From: Pelotomaculum sp. PtaB.Bin104
GTDB lineage: Bacteria > Bacillota > Desulfotomaculia > Desulfotomaculales > Pelotomaculaceae
Direction: 5' to 3'
Length of the DNA stretch: 64,000 bases
Assembly: GCA_002067205.1 (NCBI GenBank)
Contig: MVQL01000244.1
Span: 62,001 to 126,000, forward strand
In this document: positions 55,683-64,000 of the stretch, piece by piece
How positions within the stretch are numbered: position 1 is the stretch's first letter
Layout of the letters: every line of letters begins with the position of its first letter
Position numbers and translations under genes: made by a program
Notes under the pieces: model-generated
What the model was told of the DNA's origin: nothing
What the model saw: the letters and a program-made list of their open reading frames with translations, nothing else
The model's database searches: none

Positions 55683-57752
55683 TTACCCTACGTCAATATA
55701 ACTAATAGCATTATAAAACCGGGCTTTTACCTCTTCCAGCAGCAGCCGTCTTTCCGGTTTCCGGAGCTGCGGGTCCTCCCTGACCCAGGCCAAGGCCTCT
55801 TCCCGTGCCAGCTGGAGCGCCCTCCAGTCCCGCAGGAGATCGGCTACCTTAAATTCCGGCAGGCCTGACTGGCGGGTGCCGTGAAATTCGCCTGGCCCGC
55901 GCAGGCGCAGATCTTCTTCAGCCAGCTCAAAGCCGTCTGTTGTGCGGGTCATGGCCTTGAGCCGTGCCCGCCCCTCAACAGTCTTTGGACTGGCAACCAG
56001 GATACAGTGGGACTGCTGCGCACCACGCCCCACCCTGCCCCGCAGCTGGTGCAGTTGCGCCAGGCCGAAGCGGTCGGCGTCAAGTATGACCATGACTGTG
56101 GCGTTGGGCACATCTACCCCGACTTCGATCACGGTTGTACTGACTAAAATATCAATTTCACACCGTCTGAAGGAGGTCATCACCGCCTCTTTTTCATCCG
56201 GGTGCAGCCGCCCGTGCAAAAGCCCGACCCGCCAGCACTTGAACTCTCCGCCGGCAAGTTCCTCCGCAAGCTCGCTAGCCGCCTGGAGGTCAATTTTTTC
56301 CGACTCTTCCACCAGTGGGCAAACGATAAAAGCCTGCCGGCCCAGCCGTACCTGCTCTTTGACTAGTCCGTACACCCTTGCCAAAGCGCCAGGGGTAACG
56401 GAATAGGTCTTTACCGGTTGCCTGCCGGGGGGAAGCTGAGTGATTACCGATACGTCCAGGTCACCGTACAGGGTCAGGGCTAAAGTACGGGGGATGGGAG
56501 TGGCAGTCATCACCAGGGTGTCCGGGCTATTACTCTTGTACTGAAGCGTTGCCCGTTGCCGCACCCCGAACCGGTGCTGCTCGTCCACAACGATCAGACC
56601 CAGCCGTTTAAAGTGCACCTTATCCTGGATCAAGGCCTGGGTGCCCACCAGTATATCTATCTCGCCGTTTATGACCCGCTCCAGGATGTTTTCCCTCTCC
56701 TTTTTCCGGATACTGCCGGTCAGGAGGGCAACCTTTACACCGATCCGGTTTAAGTCTGCTTTCATCCCTAAATAGTGCTGCTCGGCAAGAATTTCCGTGG
56801 GGGCCATCAGTGCCCCTTGCAGGCCGCTTTCCACCGCTCTGAGGAGCGCAATTGTCGAAACCACGGTTTTTCCCGCACCCACATCACCCTGCAGCAGGCG
56901 GTGCATTGGTGCGGGGGACTCGAAATCGCGCGATATTTCTGTACATACTTTTAACTGGTCTTCGGTCAGGCGGTAGGGTAAACTCTCCACATAAGCTGTG
57001 GATATATCCCCTTCCTTTACATACATATACAGTTTTTCCCGGCTGCGCAGTTCCTTTTGGCGCATGGCCAGGGCCAGCTGAAAAAGAAACAGCTCTTCAA
57101 AAATAAAGCGTTTTTTAGCCCTCTCCGCATCAGCTGAGTTCTCTGGGAAATGTATGTCGGATAACGCCTTTTCAATACTGGGCAATTGGAATTTCTCAAA
57201 GATCAGCCCCGGCAAAAATTCCCCGGGGCTATTTAAATCCTCCAGGGCATTCTTTACAATTGCCCGCAAAAAGCGCTGGGTTAACTGCCCTGATAAAGGG
57301 TAAACAGGCACCAGGCGAGCAAAGCTTAAGATATCTCTCCCGTCATCAATTTCATAATCTTCTACCGTTACCTGAGTCCTTCCAAATTCCTTTTCCACCT
57401 TACCGGTTATTATTATTTTCGTGCCAGGTAAAAGATTTTTTTTGACAAATGTTTGGTTAAACCAAACAGCATCAAATATTTCCAGCCCGTCTTGCAACGC
57501 CACTTTAGACACTATTAAGCCACGTTTCGACCTGATTTCCTTAGTAGTCAAAACCGTTCCCCGCAATACAGCAGTTTCTCCGTTTACACATGCCCCTGCC
57601 GTCCGGATCTGGGTGCGGTCTTCATAACGGCTGGGGAAATTGTACAACAAATCCCTGACCGTAAATATACCAGCTTTTTGTAAAGTTGCTGCCCGCCGTG
57701 GTCCAACCGACCTGATATATTGCACTGATTTTTTTAAAAAGTCCTTATCCAT
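55683..57752 (-). CDS. recG: ATP-dependent DNA helicase RecG
   Basis: Remodels stalled replication forks and Holliday junctions. 689 residues. N-terminal wedge/OB domain (SVGPRRAATLQKAGI, RYEDRTQI), helicase motifs QGDVGAGKTVVS (Walker A), VVDEQHRFGVRQR (DEQH), MTATPIPRTLAL (III), TTVIEVGVDVPNA and HQLRGRVGRG (VI), and the C-terminal TRP hairpin region. Monocistronic here; transcribed away from divergent rpmB. Confidence 0.97.
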   Translation of the reverse strand: MDKDFLKKSVQYIRSVGPRRAATLQKAGIFTVRDLLYNFPSRYEDRTQIRTAGACVNGETAVLRGTVLTTKEIRSKRGLIVSKVALQDGLEIFDAVWFNQTFVKKNLLPGTKIIITGKVEKEFGRTQVTVEDYEIDDGRDILSFARLVPVYPLSGQLTQRFLRAIVKNALEDLNSPGEFLPGLIFEKFQLPSIEKALSDIHFPENSADAERAKKRFIFEELFLFQLALAMRQKELRSREKLYMYVKEGDISTAYVESLPYRLTEDQLKVCTEISRDFESPAPMHRLLQGDVGAGKTVVSTIALLRAVESGLQGALMAPTEILAEQHYLGMKADLNRIGVKVALLTGSIRKKERENILERVINGEIDILVGTQALIQDKVHFKRLGLIVVDEQHRFGVRQRATLQYKSNSPDTLVMTATPIPRTLALTLYGDLDVSVITQLPPGRQPVKTYSVTPGALARVYGLVKEQVRLGRQAFIVCPLVEESEKIDLQAASELAEELAGGEFKCWRVGLLHGRLHPDEKEAVMTSFRRCEIDILVSTTVIEVGVDVPNATVMVILDADRFGLAQLHQLRGRVGRGAQQSHCILVASPKTVEGRARLKAMTRTTDGFELAEEDLRLRGPGEFHGTRQSGLPEFKVADLLRDWRALQLAREEALAWVREDPQLRKPERRLLLEEVKARFYNAISYIDVG

Positions 57753-57798
57753 TCAAGATCCTCTTAATAAAAAAATAATCCTGCAAGTAAGTCCTGCC

Positions 57799-57827
57799 TT
57801 GCAGTTGAAAATATTTTTTGGTAGAAT
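57799..57827 (+). promoter_or_regulatory. promoter of rpmB
   Basis: TTGCAG (57799-57804), 17-base spacer, TAGAAT (57822-57827), 32 bases before the rpmB start. Confidence 0.65.
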
Positions 57828-57858
57828 ATATAGGTGGTCAAAGGAGGTGTGTAAAATT

Positions 57859-58050
57859 ATGGCTAGAAAGTGTTCAGTTTGTGGCAAAGGAATTACAGTT
57901 GGTATTAAAGTGAGTCACTCACACATACGCACTAAAAGGACTTGGGCCCCCAACCTGCAGCGGGTCAAGGCAATTATAGACGGTTCACCGAGAAAAGTGC
58001 TTGTATGCACCCGGTGTCTCAGGAGCGGGAAGGTTCAACGTGCTGTATAA
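57859..58050 (+). CDS. rpmB: 50S ribosomal protein L28
   Basis: 63 residues from ATG 57859, after AAGGAGGTG. Begins MARKCSVCGKGITVGIKVSHS and ends VCTRCLRSGKVQRAV. Both CxxC pairs (CSVC and CTRC) are intact, the zinc-binding form. Divergent from recG and followed by a strong terminator. Confidence 0.97.
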   Translation: MARKCSVCGKGITVGIKVSHSHIRTKRTWAPNLQRVKAIIDGSPRKVLVCTRCLRSGKVQRAV

Positions 58051-58081
58051 TTAAAATAGGCGGTATGTATGGTACCTTTAA

Positions 58082-58118
58082 CTTGGACCCGGCTCAAAAA
58101 GCCGGGTCCAAGCGTTTT
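58082..58118 (+). terminator. terminator of rpmB
   Basis: Perfect 12-bp stem CTTGGACCCGGC / GCCGGGTCCAAG with loop TCAAAAA, followed by CGTTTTCC. As it lies between convergent genes it may also end ribH transcripts. Confidence 0.85.
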
Positions 58119-58139
58119 CCACGTGTTTTCTTGGCATCT

Positions 58140-58610
58140 TCAGTCGGCCATATTTTTCAAAAGATTGGCCATCTCAATAGCGGTTACTGCCGCGTCCCAG
58201 CCTTTATTCCCGGCCTTGGTTCCTGCCCGCTCTATGGCCTGCTCAATAGTCTCCGCGGTAATGATCCCAAAAACAGTAGGAACACCGCTGTCCAGACCCA
58301 CTCTGGCCACACCCTTGGCTACCTCGGCAGCGATGTAGTCAAAATGAGGTGTAGCACCACGGATTACTGCCCCCAGACAAATTACTGCATCATACTTTTT
58401 CATAGAAACCATCTTGCTGGCTGCCAGTGGTACTTCAAACGCACCAGGTACCCAGGCAACCTCTATGTCCTGCTCCGCTACCCCATGCCGGTTTAACGCA
58501 TCCAGGGCGCCACCAAGTAGCCTGTTCGTAATAAACTCGTTAAACCGGCCCAGCACCAGCCCGAACTTTAAGCCCTGGCCCAATAAATGACCCTCATAGA
58601 ACTTCGGCAT
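58140..58610 (-). CDS. ribH: 6,7-dimethyl-8-ribityllumazine synthase
   Basis: Penultimate riboflavin step; forms a 60-mer shell in many bacteria. 156 residues from ATG 58610 ([17 protein letters not shown]), which follows AAGGAGA. Motifs [44 protein letters not shown] and [15 protein letters not shown]. An open frame extends upstream to 58727 but has no ribosome site. Last in ribD-ribE-ribBA-ribH. Confidence 0.97.
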   Translation of the reverse strand: MPKFYEGHLLGQGLKFGLVLGRFNEFITNRLLGGALDALNRHGVAEQDIEVAWVPGAFEVPLAASKMVSMKKYDAVICLGAVIRGATPHFDYIAAEVAKGVARVGLDSGVPTVFGIITAETIEQAIERAGTKAGNKGWDAAVTAIEMANLLKNMAD

Positions 58611-58739
58611 TGTGATAATCTCCTTTATTGTAACTTTTGGTATAAAAATTTGATTTCGCCGCTGAAACAATAACTTATGCCTCCAAGTAGACCTGGAGCT
58701 AACGCCGCAAATCAGAAGCTCAACCACGTAATTAAAAAT

Positions 58740-59951
58740 CTAGCGGTCACCACTGCTTACATTGATCAGGTGGCCCATTTTTCTCTGCTTGGTGGATAAA
58801 TAGAAGCGGTTGTTTTTGCCCGGCTTGATTTCAATCGGCACCCGTCCCACAACCTGCAGCCCGTGGCCTTCCAATCCGGCGATTTTACGGGGGTTGTTTG
58901 TAATTAAGCGGATTTTTTTAAGACCCAGGTCGACCATGATTTGCGCTCCCACGCCATAGTCTCTTAAGTCAGCGGGAAATCCCAGCGCCAGATTTGCCTC
59001 CACCGTATCCTTCCCCTGGTCCTGGAGGTTGTAGGCCCGCATCTTGTTCAACAGGCCAATGCCGCGTCCTTCCTGGCGCATATAGAGCAGCACCCCGACG
59101 CCCTCCTCGGCAATCATTTCCATGGCTCGGGCCAACTGTTCTCCACAGTCACAGCGAGTAGATTTAAAGACGTCCCCCGTCAGGCACTCCGAGTGTACCC
59201 GCACCAGGGGCGCTTCCACCTGATCCAGTTCACCCATGACCAGCGCCAGGTGACCTTTGCCGTCGAGGACACTCTCATAAGGTATAGCCGTGAATTCCCC
59301 ATATTTAGTCGGCAAATAGGCTGATTCGATCCGGCGCACCAACCGCTCAGTACGCCTTCTGTACTGAATCAGGTCTGCTATGGTAATAATTTTCAAACCA
59401 TGTTTTTCAACAAACTCCATTAACTCGGGTACCCTGGCCATAGTACCATCTTCTTTAATGATCTCGCAAATTACACCCGCCGGTCGAAGACCGGCCAGTC
59501 TAGTCAGATCTACGGCCCCCTCGGTATGGCCGGCCCGCCTTAACACACCGCCCTCCCTGGCGCGCAGTGGGAATATATGACCCGGGCGGCGCAAATCTGC
59601 CGGTTTGGTGTTAGGGTTCAAAACTGCTTTGATGGTCAAAGCCCGATCGTGGGCGGAAATGCCGGTAGAACATTCCATGGAGTCAATAGATACAGTAAAA
59701 GCCGTTGCATTGGGGTCAGTGTTATGGGATACCATTTCCGGCAGGTCAAGTTCATCAAGGCGTTTCCCCTCGATGGGCAGACAGACCAGCCCCCGCCCGT
59801 ACATGATCATGAAGTTTATTGCTTCCGGGGTGGCCATCTCAGCAGCCATAATCAGATCCCCTTCGTTCTCACGGTCCTCATCGTCCACCACAACGATCAT
59901 TTTCCCCTGTTTGATATCTTCAACCGCTTCTTCAATCGTGTTAAACTTCAT
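58740..59951 (-). CDS. ribBA: bifunctional DHBP synthase / GTP cyclohydrolase II
   Basis: Both entry reactions of riboflavin synthesis. Residues 1-200: 3,4-dihydroxy-2-butanone-4-phosphate synthase ([46 protein letters not shown]). Residues 205-400: GTP cyclohydrolase II with zinc cysteines in [17 protein letters not shown] and catalytic [11 protein letters not shown]. 403 residues, normal length. Both active sites intact. Confidence 0.97.
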   Translation of the reverse strand: MKFNTIEEAVEDIKQGKMIVVVDDEDRENEGDLIMAAEMATPEAINFMIMYGRGLVCLPIEGKRLDELDLPEMVSHNTDPNATAFTVSIDSMECSTGISAHDRALTIKAVLNPNTKPADLRRPGHIFPLRAREGGVLRRAGHTEGAVDLTRLAGLRPAGVICEIIKEDGTMARVPELMEFVEKHGLKIITIADLIQYRRRTERLVRRIESAYLPTKYGEFTAIPYESVLDGKGHLALVMGELDQVEAPLVRVHSECLTGDVFKSTRCDCGEQLARAMEMIAEEGVGVLLYMRQEGRGIGLLNKMRAYNLQDQGKDTVEANLALGFPADLRDYGVGAQIMVDLGLKKIRLITNNPRKIAGLEGHGLQVVGRVPIEIKPGKNNRFYLSTKQRKMGHLINVSSGDR

Positions 59952-59976
59952 AGCTGCAGATCCTTTCCGTTTTTAT

Positions 59977-60627
59977 TTATACAAAACCATGCTCGGACAA
60001 AAATTTTAAACTTATTTTGGACTCCTTGCCATAATTATTGGAATTTGGGAACAGTCTTTCAATATACTTACCAATCACATCCCCTTCCAGGTTCACATTG
60101 TCACCAACTCTTTTCAATCCCAGCGTGGTTGCATGAGCGGTATGAGGGATCAGTGATACCTGGAAGTTATCCGCCTGAAAATCTACAACTGTCAGACTGA
60201 TCCCGTCTATGGCCACCGATCCTTTTTTAATAATATAACGCATTACTTCTCTCGGGGCCCGGATGGAAACAAGTGTGGCAATATCGTGTTTTTCCATCCG
60301 GATAATCGTTCCCGTCCCGTCAACATGGCCGCTGACCAGGTGGCCGCCCAGCCTGTCCCCGAGGCGCAAAGCCCGCTCAAGATTAACGGGATTACCCGGC
60401 GTTAGTTTTTCAAGATTGGTCTTGGCCAGGGTTTCCGCCATAACATCGGCTGTGAAATCGCGCGGTGTAAAATGAATTACTGTCAGGCAAACCCCGTTAA
60501 CTGCAATACTGTCGCCAACCTGCACATCCTTCAGCACTTTTTCCGCTCCAATAACCAACTGTGCAGAATCAGCGCCTTGCCTGGTCCCCCGGAGTACTCC
60601 CAGCTCTTCAATTATTCCGGTAAACAT
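59977..60627 (-). CDS. ribE: riboflavin synthase, alpha subunit
   Basis: Dismutates two lumazines into riboflavin. Two lumazine-binding repeats: MFTGIIEELGVLRGT with AVNGVCLTVI, then the second copy with GHLVSGHVDGTGTI and AIDGISLTVVD. Starts at ATG 60627, six bases after GAGGTG; the GTG three codons before overlaps that site. 216 residues. Confidence 0.96.
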   Translation of the reverse strand: MFTGIIEELGVLRGTRQGADSAQLVIGAEKVLKDVQVGDSIAVNGVCLTVIHFTPRDFTADVMAETLAKTNLEKLTPGNPVNLERALRLGDRLGGHLVSGHVDGTGTIIRMEKHDIATLVSIRAPREVMRYIIKKGSVAIDGISLTVVDFQADNFQVSLIPHTAHATTLGLKRVGDNVNLEGDVIGKYIERLFPNSNNYGKESKISLKFLSEHGFV

Positions 60628-60637
60628 GTTACGCACC

Positions 60638-61729
60638 TCAATATTTTATATATCCCTCTACGCAAAGGTCAGGGCCCACCCGGCTGACTTTTACACGCTC
60701 CAGATCCGCAGCCCCGGACAGGTCGCTTGGCCCCCGACCGCCAACCGGTCCGGGCGCCTCCCGGCCGCCGATAATCTTGGGGGCGATAAACCAAACTGCC
60801 TTGTCGACTATTTTTTCAGCCAGCGCGCAGCCGTGAACCTCAGCCCCACCCTCGATCAATATGCTGGTGATCTCCCGCTGGCCTAATACTCTCGTCAACT
60901 CTGTCAAATTAACCCGTGGGCCTTCATTTATAACTAGAACTTCTGCGCCGGTCTGCCGCAACGCCTCCAGCCGCTCCGGCGGTGCACCTGCCGTAGTCGC
61001 AATTAAAGTAGGGGCCGGCGACCGCTGATTCAATACATTTGCGCTCAAGGGAGTGCGAGCCTGGCTGTCCAGGATTACCCTGACCGGGTCATGGCCTGTA
61101 CCATCAGGCAGGCGGGTGGTGAGGGAGGGGTCGTCAGCCAACACTGTGCCAATACCAACCAAAATCGCGTCGTACCAGTCTCTGAGCCGGTGGCCACAAG
61201 CCCGTGCCTCCGGACCGGTAATCCACTTTGAATGCCCGTTACGGGTGGCGATTTTTCCATCCAGGCTCATCGCCGCCTTGGCCACAACATAAGGCCGCCT
61301 CGCTGTGATGAATTTAATAAAAACCTCGTTTAGCTCCAGCGCCTCTTCTCCCATCACCCCCTGTATCACTTCCAGCCCGGCCTCTCTTAGCCGCTTGATT
61401 CCACCACCTGCCACCAGCGGGTTCGGATCAGCCATCGCAATCACTACTTTAGTCAGACCAGCGGCAATTACCGCTTCCGTACAGGGTCCTGTGCGCCCCT
61501 TGTGGCAGCAGGGCTCGAGCGTCACGTAGAGTGTCGAGCCAGCAGCGTCCCGCCCCGCTTCCTCAAGAGCCAGCACCTCAGCATGCGGAGTACCCGCCCG
61601 GAGATGATATCCTTGACCGACTATACGGCCGTCTTTAACTACTACTGCACCTACCATCGGATTTGGGCTGGTGCGGCCGCGGGCCCTAGCAGCAAGCTCT
61701 AAAGCTATTTTCATATAATGCCTGTCCAT
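60638..61729 (-). CDS. ribD: riboflavin biosynthesis deaminase/reductase
   Basis: N-terminal pyrimidine deaminase (residues 1-145) with zinc site HAEVLALEEA and PCCHKGRTGPC. C-terminal 5-amino-6-ribosylamino-uracil reductase (from ~147; AMSLDGKIATRNGHSKWITG, GIGTVLADDPSLTTR, ILIEGGAEVHG). 363 residues, full length. First gene after the FMN riboswitch. Confidence 0.97.
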   Translation of the reverse strand: MDRHYMKIALELAARARGRTSPNPMVGAVVVKDGRIVGQGYHLRAGTPHAEVLALEEAGRDAAGSTLYVTLEPCCHKGRTGPCTEAVIAAGLTKVVIAMADPNPLVAGGGIKRLREAGLEVIQGVMGEEALELNEVFIKFITARRPYVVAKAAMSLDGKIATRNGHSKWITGPEARACGHRLRDWYDAILVGIGTVLADDPSLTTRLPDGTGHDPVRVILDSQARTPLSANVLNQRSPAPTLIATTAGAPPERLEALRQTGAEVLVINEGPRVNLTELTRVLGQREITSILIEGGAEVHGCALAEKIVDKAVWFIAPKIIGGREAPGPVGGRGPSDLSGAADLERVKVSRVGPDLCVEGYIKY

Positions 61730-61751
61730 TAAATCTCCACCAATTAAGATT

Positions 61752-61787
61752 AAAAATAAAAAACCCCCGGGTAAAACCTCAGGGTTG
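61752..61787 (-). terminator. FMN-riboswitch terminator
   Basis: On the minus strand AACCCTG pairs with CGGGGGTT around GAGGTTTTACC, followed by TTTTTTATTTTT, between the FMN aptamer and ribD. This is the expected OFF switch. Confidence 0.82.
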
Positions 61788-61844
61788 TTTTAAAGATATA
61801 TAAATAGATATGGCCTCTTTAATTTAATCAGAAGACATATCCCT

Positions 61845-61971
61845 ACCCTCTCCCATCCAGACTTTTACTGTCGGCCCCGGTTTCTCACCGGATCAACCCT
61901 TTTTAAGGGCTCGCGGGCTAAAGCGTTTTTCGCTACACCGCCGGTACGGAATTGCACCTGTCCCTGAAGGT
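61845..61971 (-). ncRNA. FMN riboswitch (RFN element)
   Basis: On the minus strand, all the RFN landmarks occur in order: GGGACAGGTGCAATTCC, ACCGGCGGTGTAG, GCCCGCGAGC, GGTGAGAAACCGGGGCCGAC, AGTAAAAGTCTGGATGGGAG. P1 is closed by ACCTTC (61971-61966) with GAGGGT (61850-61845). Controls the ribD-ribE-ribBA-ribH operon by termination at high FMN. Confidence 0.97.
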
Positions 61972-61992
61972 ACGTATTATTAATTTATAAAT

Positions 61993-62021
61993 ATTATATG
62001 GCTTTAATAATTAGCTGTCAA
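61993..62021 (-). promoter_or_regulatory. consensus promoter of the rib operon
   Basis: On the minus strand TTGACA (62021-62016), 17-base spacer, TATAAT (61998-61993): a perfect sigma-A consensus just before the FMN aptamer. Confidence 0.93.
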
Positions 62022-62174
62022 TATAGTGAAGCCCGGCTTAACTTGAGTTTCTTTCAATCCGGACATTTTTATTATAAAATATTGCACATTTTGCCATAAT
62101 CAGCTTTTAAGCATTGAAATATGATGAGAAATTTGGAGCAAAAGGCATTATATTGTCCGTAAAATAATTGATTA

Positions 62175-62840
62175 TCAATAACTATTGCTGCTTGCCGCCT
62201 CCCTGATCTCACGCACCGCGGCAATGATATCACCCTTACCGAAAATTGCTGAGCCAGCCACCAGAACAGTGGCACCAGCCTGCACCACTGCGGCAGCCGT
62301 ATCCCGGTTAACTCCGCCGTCTACCTGAATCTCAGCGTTAAGGCCCTTCTCACTGAGCATATTTTTGATGGCCTTGATCTTGGGCAGCACCTCCGGGATG
62401 AAGGACTGTCCGCCAAAACCAGGATTGACGGTCATTACAAGCACCAGGTCCACCAAATGTAAAACATACTCCACCGCACCGTGTGGCGTAGATGGATTAA
62501 GTGCCACTCCGGCAAGCGCCCCTTTTTCTTTAATCATAGCAAGTACCCGGTGCAGGTGCGGTGTTGTCTCCACATGTACCGTAACCAGGTCGGCGCCTGC
62601 TTTTATAAACTGTTCTACATAAAGTTCGGGTTTCTCAATCATCAGGTGTACATCAAACAACATGCCGCTCCTTGGTCTGAGTGCCTCAACAACCAGGGGG
62701 CCAATTGTAATATTGGGAACGAAATGGCCGTCCATCACGTCTATGTGCAGGTATTCCGCACCGGCCTCTTCAGCTTTTAAAACATCATCTAAAAGTGCCG
62801 CAAAATTTGCGGATAATATTGAAGGGGCCAGCTTGACCAT
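62175..62840 (-). CDS. rpe: ribulose-phosphate 3-epimerase
   Basis: Interconverts ribulose-5-P and xylulose-5-P. 221 residues, TIM barrel. Metal and catalytic motifs LAPSILSANFAALLDD, YLHIDVMDGHFVPNITIGP, HVETTPHLHR, MTVNPGFGGQSFI and IQVDGGVNRDTA. ATG 62840 overlaps the rsgA TGA by one base; GGAGG lies eight bases ahead. Confidence 0.97.
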   Translation of the reverse strand: MVKLAPSILSANFAALLDDVLKAEEAGAEYLHIDVMDGHFVPNITIGPLVVEALRPRSGMLFDVHLMIEKPELYVEQFIKAGADLVTVHVETTPHLHRVLAMIKEKGALAGVALNPSTPHGAVEYVLHLVDLVLVMTVNPGFGGQSFIPEVLPKIKAIKNMLSEKGLNAEIQVDGGVNRDTAAAVVQAGATVLVAGSAIFGKGDIIAAVREIREAASSNSY

Positions 62841-63715
62841 CAATAACGCCTCCTGCTTTTTAATTCCTGTAAGAAATCCAAATATTGCTGGTAACGTATT
62901 TTATCAATGCTGCCAGATTCAACAGCTTCCTTGACAGCACATTCCGGCTCCCTATCGTGGAGGCAGCCGGTAAAATAACATTGCCCGCGATACCGCTCCA
63001 TTTCCGGGAAGCATCTAGATAAATCCTCCGGCTTTAAATCAGGCAATTCCAGACTAGAAAAGCCCGGGGCATCCGCTACCATGCCACCTTGCGGCAAAGG
63101 AATCAATTCAACATGCCGGGTGGTATGCTTTCCCCGTTTTAATTTTTTACCTATCTCTCCAGTCTTAAGTTTTAAGCCGGGCAGGATAGCATTTAAAATA
63201 GTCGACTTGCCTACCCCGGAAGGGCCGGCAAATACTGAAATTTTACCTCGAAGCAACTCTATTAGCCGGTCTAAACCGACTCCGGTAATGGTACTGGTTT
63301 GGATCACCCGGAAAGCTGCCTGATAACGTGAAACAAGCTCCATTTCGTCTTCCGCCGCCAGATCAACTTTGTTGAAGCAGATCAACGGCTCGACCTTGTT
63401 TATGATCGCCGCAATTAAGAACCGCTCAAGCAACCCTGGGTTTGGTTCAGGCTGCCGAACAGAAAAAACAATTACAGCCTGCTCAGTATTGGCAATAGTT
63501 GGCCGGAGCAAAAGTGAACAGCGGGGCCGCACCTTAACAATCACTCCGGCCCGGCCCGGCCTAACCTCAAGTTCCACCCGGTCTCCTACCACAACTTGTT
63601 GTTTTTCGTGGCGAAAACGTCCCCGGAGCGAGCAGACATATTCATCGCAGCCATTGTGAACATAATAATAGCCACTATAAGCTTTAATTACTATACCTTT
63701 CACTATGCTTTCCAT
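62840..63715 (-). CDS. rsgA: ribosome small subunit-dependent GTPase A
   Basis: Circularly permuted GTPase of late 30S assembly. OB domain first (GIVIKAYSGYYYVH, VVVGDRVEL), then FNKVDL (G4) ahead of GPSGVGKSTILN (G1), RGKHTTRHVEL and DAPGFSS (G3). C-terminal zinc knuckle CYFTGCLHDREPEC. Start at ATG 63715 (MESIVKGIVIKAYS), one base after the pknB stop; a GTG at 63736 overlaps the kinase. No clear ribosome site, so coupling to pknB is probable. Confidence 0.95.
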   Translation of the reverse strand: MESIVKGIVIKAYSGYYYVHNGCDEYVCSLRGRFRHEKQQVVVGDRVELEVRPGRAGVIVKVRPRCSLLLRPTIANTEQAVIVFSVRQPEPNPGLLERFLIAAIINKVEPLICFNKVDLAAEDEMELVSRYQAAFRVIQTSTITGVGLDRLIELLRGKISVFAGPSGVGKSTILNAILPGLKLKTGEIGKKLKRGKHTTRHVELIPLPQGGMVADAPGFSSLELPDLKPEDLSRCFPEMERYRGQCYFTGCLHDREPECAVKEAVESGSIDKIRYQQYLDFLQELKSRRRY

Positions 63716-63716
63716 G

Positions 63717-64000
63717 CTATTGAAAATTCTTTTCACTGATCAGTTTTTTATCAATATAGACTTGAATTAATGCTTTACCGTAATAAGGAATTTCTCTAAC
63801 CACTAATTGTTTGCTCCGGTGAGTGCTTTTGTAAGCCTCGTTAGTTCCCCTCGCATCAGTAACCACTATGCTCAATTCGTGCTCCTCGTTATCGTCCGGC
63901 ATTTTTGCCTCGACCCTGGCGGTACTCCTGCTTGGCCCTGGCCCGTCGCTGACGGTTACCTGCACTGTTGAGCCTTCCTGGACCTCCGTACCTTTGGCCG
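63717..64000 (-). CDS. PASTA-domain Ser/Thr protein kinase, C-terminal fragment
   Basis: Only the last 94 residues lie in the window. They begin with the end of a PASTA repeat (GTEVQEGSTVQVTVSDGPGP) and then a ~70-residue beta-rich extracellular tail (ELSIVVTDARGTNEAYKS). Such tails follow the PASTA repeats of PrkC/PknB-type membrane kinases, which sense muropeptides. The rsgA-rpe neighbourhood supports this. The kinase and membrane segment are beyond the edge, so the call rests on the PASTA end and context. Confidence 0.8.
   Translation of the reverse strand, partial: AKGTEVQEGSTVQVTVSDGPGPSRSTARVEAKMPDDNEEHELSIVVTDARGTNEAYKSTHRSKQLVVREIPYYGKALIQVYIDKKLISEKNFQ

Noticed and set aside
58611-58727. 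N-terminal extension of ribH
   Set aside because: The extra 39 residues are basic, unlike the family, and the AAGGAGA site points to ATG 58610.

Overview
The window looks like a chromosomal segment of an anaerobic, endospore-forming Firmicute, most like the Desulfotomaculum/Pelotomaculum group (Peptococcaceae sensu lato). This is inferred from the germination protease Gpr beside an alpha/beta SASP, the sporulation protein YlbJ, a PASTA kinase next to rsgA and rpe, a plsX-fabH-fabK-fabD-fabG-acpP-fabF-rnc-ftsY cluster, an iron-only-hydrogenase-type regulator, frequent TTG/GTG starts, strong AGGAGG ribosome sites, and T-box, glmS-ribozyme and FMN-riboswitch control. No tRNA, rRNA, CRISPR array, insertion sequence or prophage was seen.

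Layout. 1-8.0 kb (minus): an S-layer-homology protein cut by the window edge, glmS behind a self-cleaving glmS ribozyme, and cdaA-cdaR-glmM (cyclic-di-AMP synthesis and amino-sugar supply). 8.2-22.6 kb (minus): a branched-chain amino-acid operon ilvE-ilvD-ilvB-ilvN-ilvC-ilvB2-leuA-leuC-leuD-leuB-cimA. It has a consensus promoter and a T-box leader whose best specifier reads AUC (Ile), and it makes isoleucine precursors through citramalate. 22.6-30.3 kb: an AT-rich accessory island with a TM1266-like regulator, a four-gene cassette (a tandem dynamin-like GTPase plus three tiny helical proteins, the last tail-anchored), a convergent two-helix membrane protein and two (alpha/alpha)6 glycosidase-type genes. 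30.3-41.0 kb (minus): a polysaccharide deacetylase lipoprotein, ftsY, rnc, the fatty-acid cluster from plsX to fabF, rpmF and yceD. plsX lies behind a promoter with a FapR-type operator, but fapR itself is reduced to a 30-codon 3' stub. 41.2-49.6 kb: ylbJ, uppP, a Zn/Mn ABC transporter, a 45-residue Cys-rich protein with its own terminator, an ADP-forming acyl-CoA synthetase and a DRTGG/BioD-like protein. 49.7-52.8 kb: a coiled-coil protein, coaD, rsmD (apparently with a non-canonical start), gpr and a SASP gene with a clear sigma-G promoter. 53.0-55.6 kb: a decaying catabolic locus in which three neighbours (Old Yellow Enzyme, EntE-like AMP ligase, PAS/sigma-54 regulator) each carry an internal deletion. 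55.7-64 kb: recG, rpmB, an FMN-riboswitch-controlled ribD-ribE-ribBA-ribH operon, rpe, rsgA and the C-terminus of a PASTA kinase.

The points most worth a second look are the GTPase cassette, the fapR stub that keeps its promoter and operator, the three-gene internal-deletion locus, the glmS ribozyme with a very long P1 insert, and the terminators inside the ilv and fab operons.
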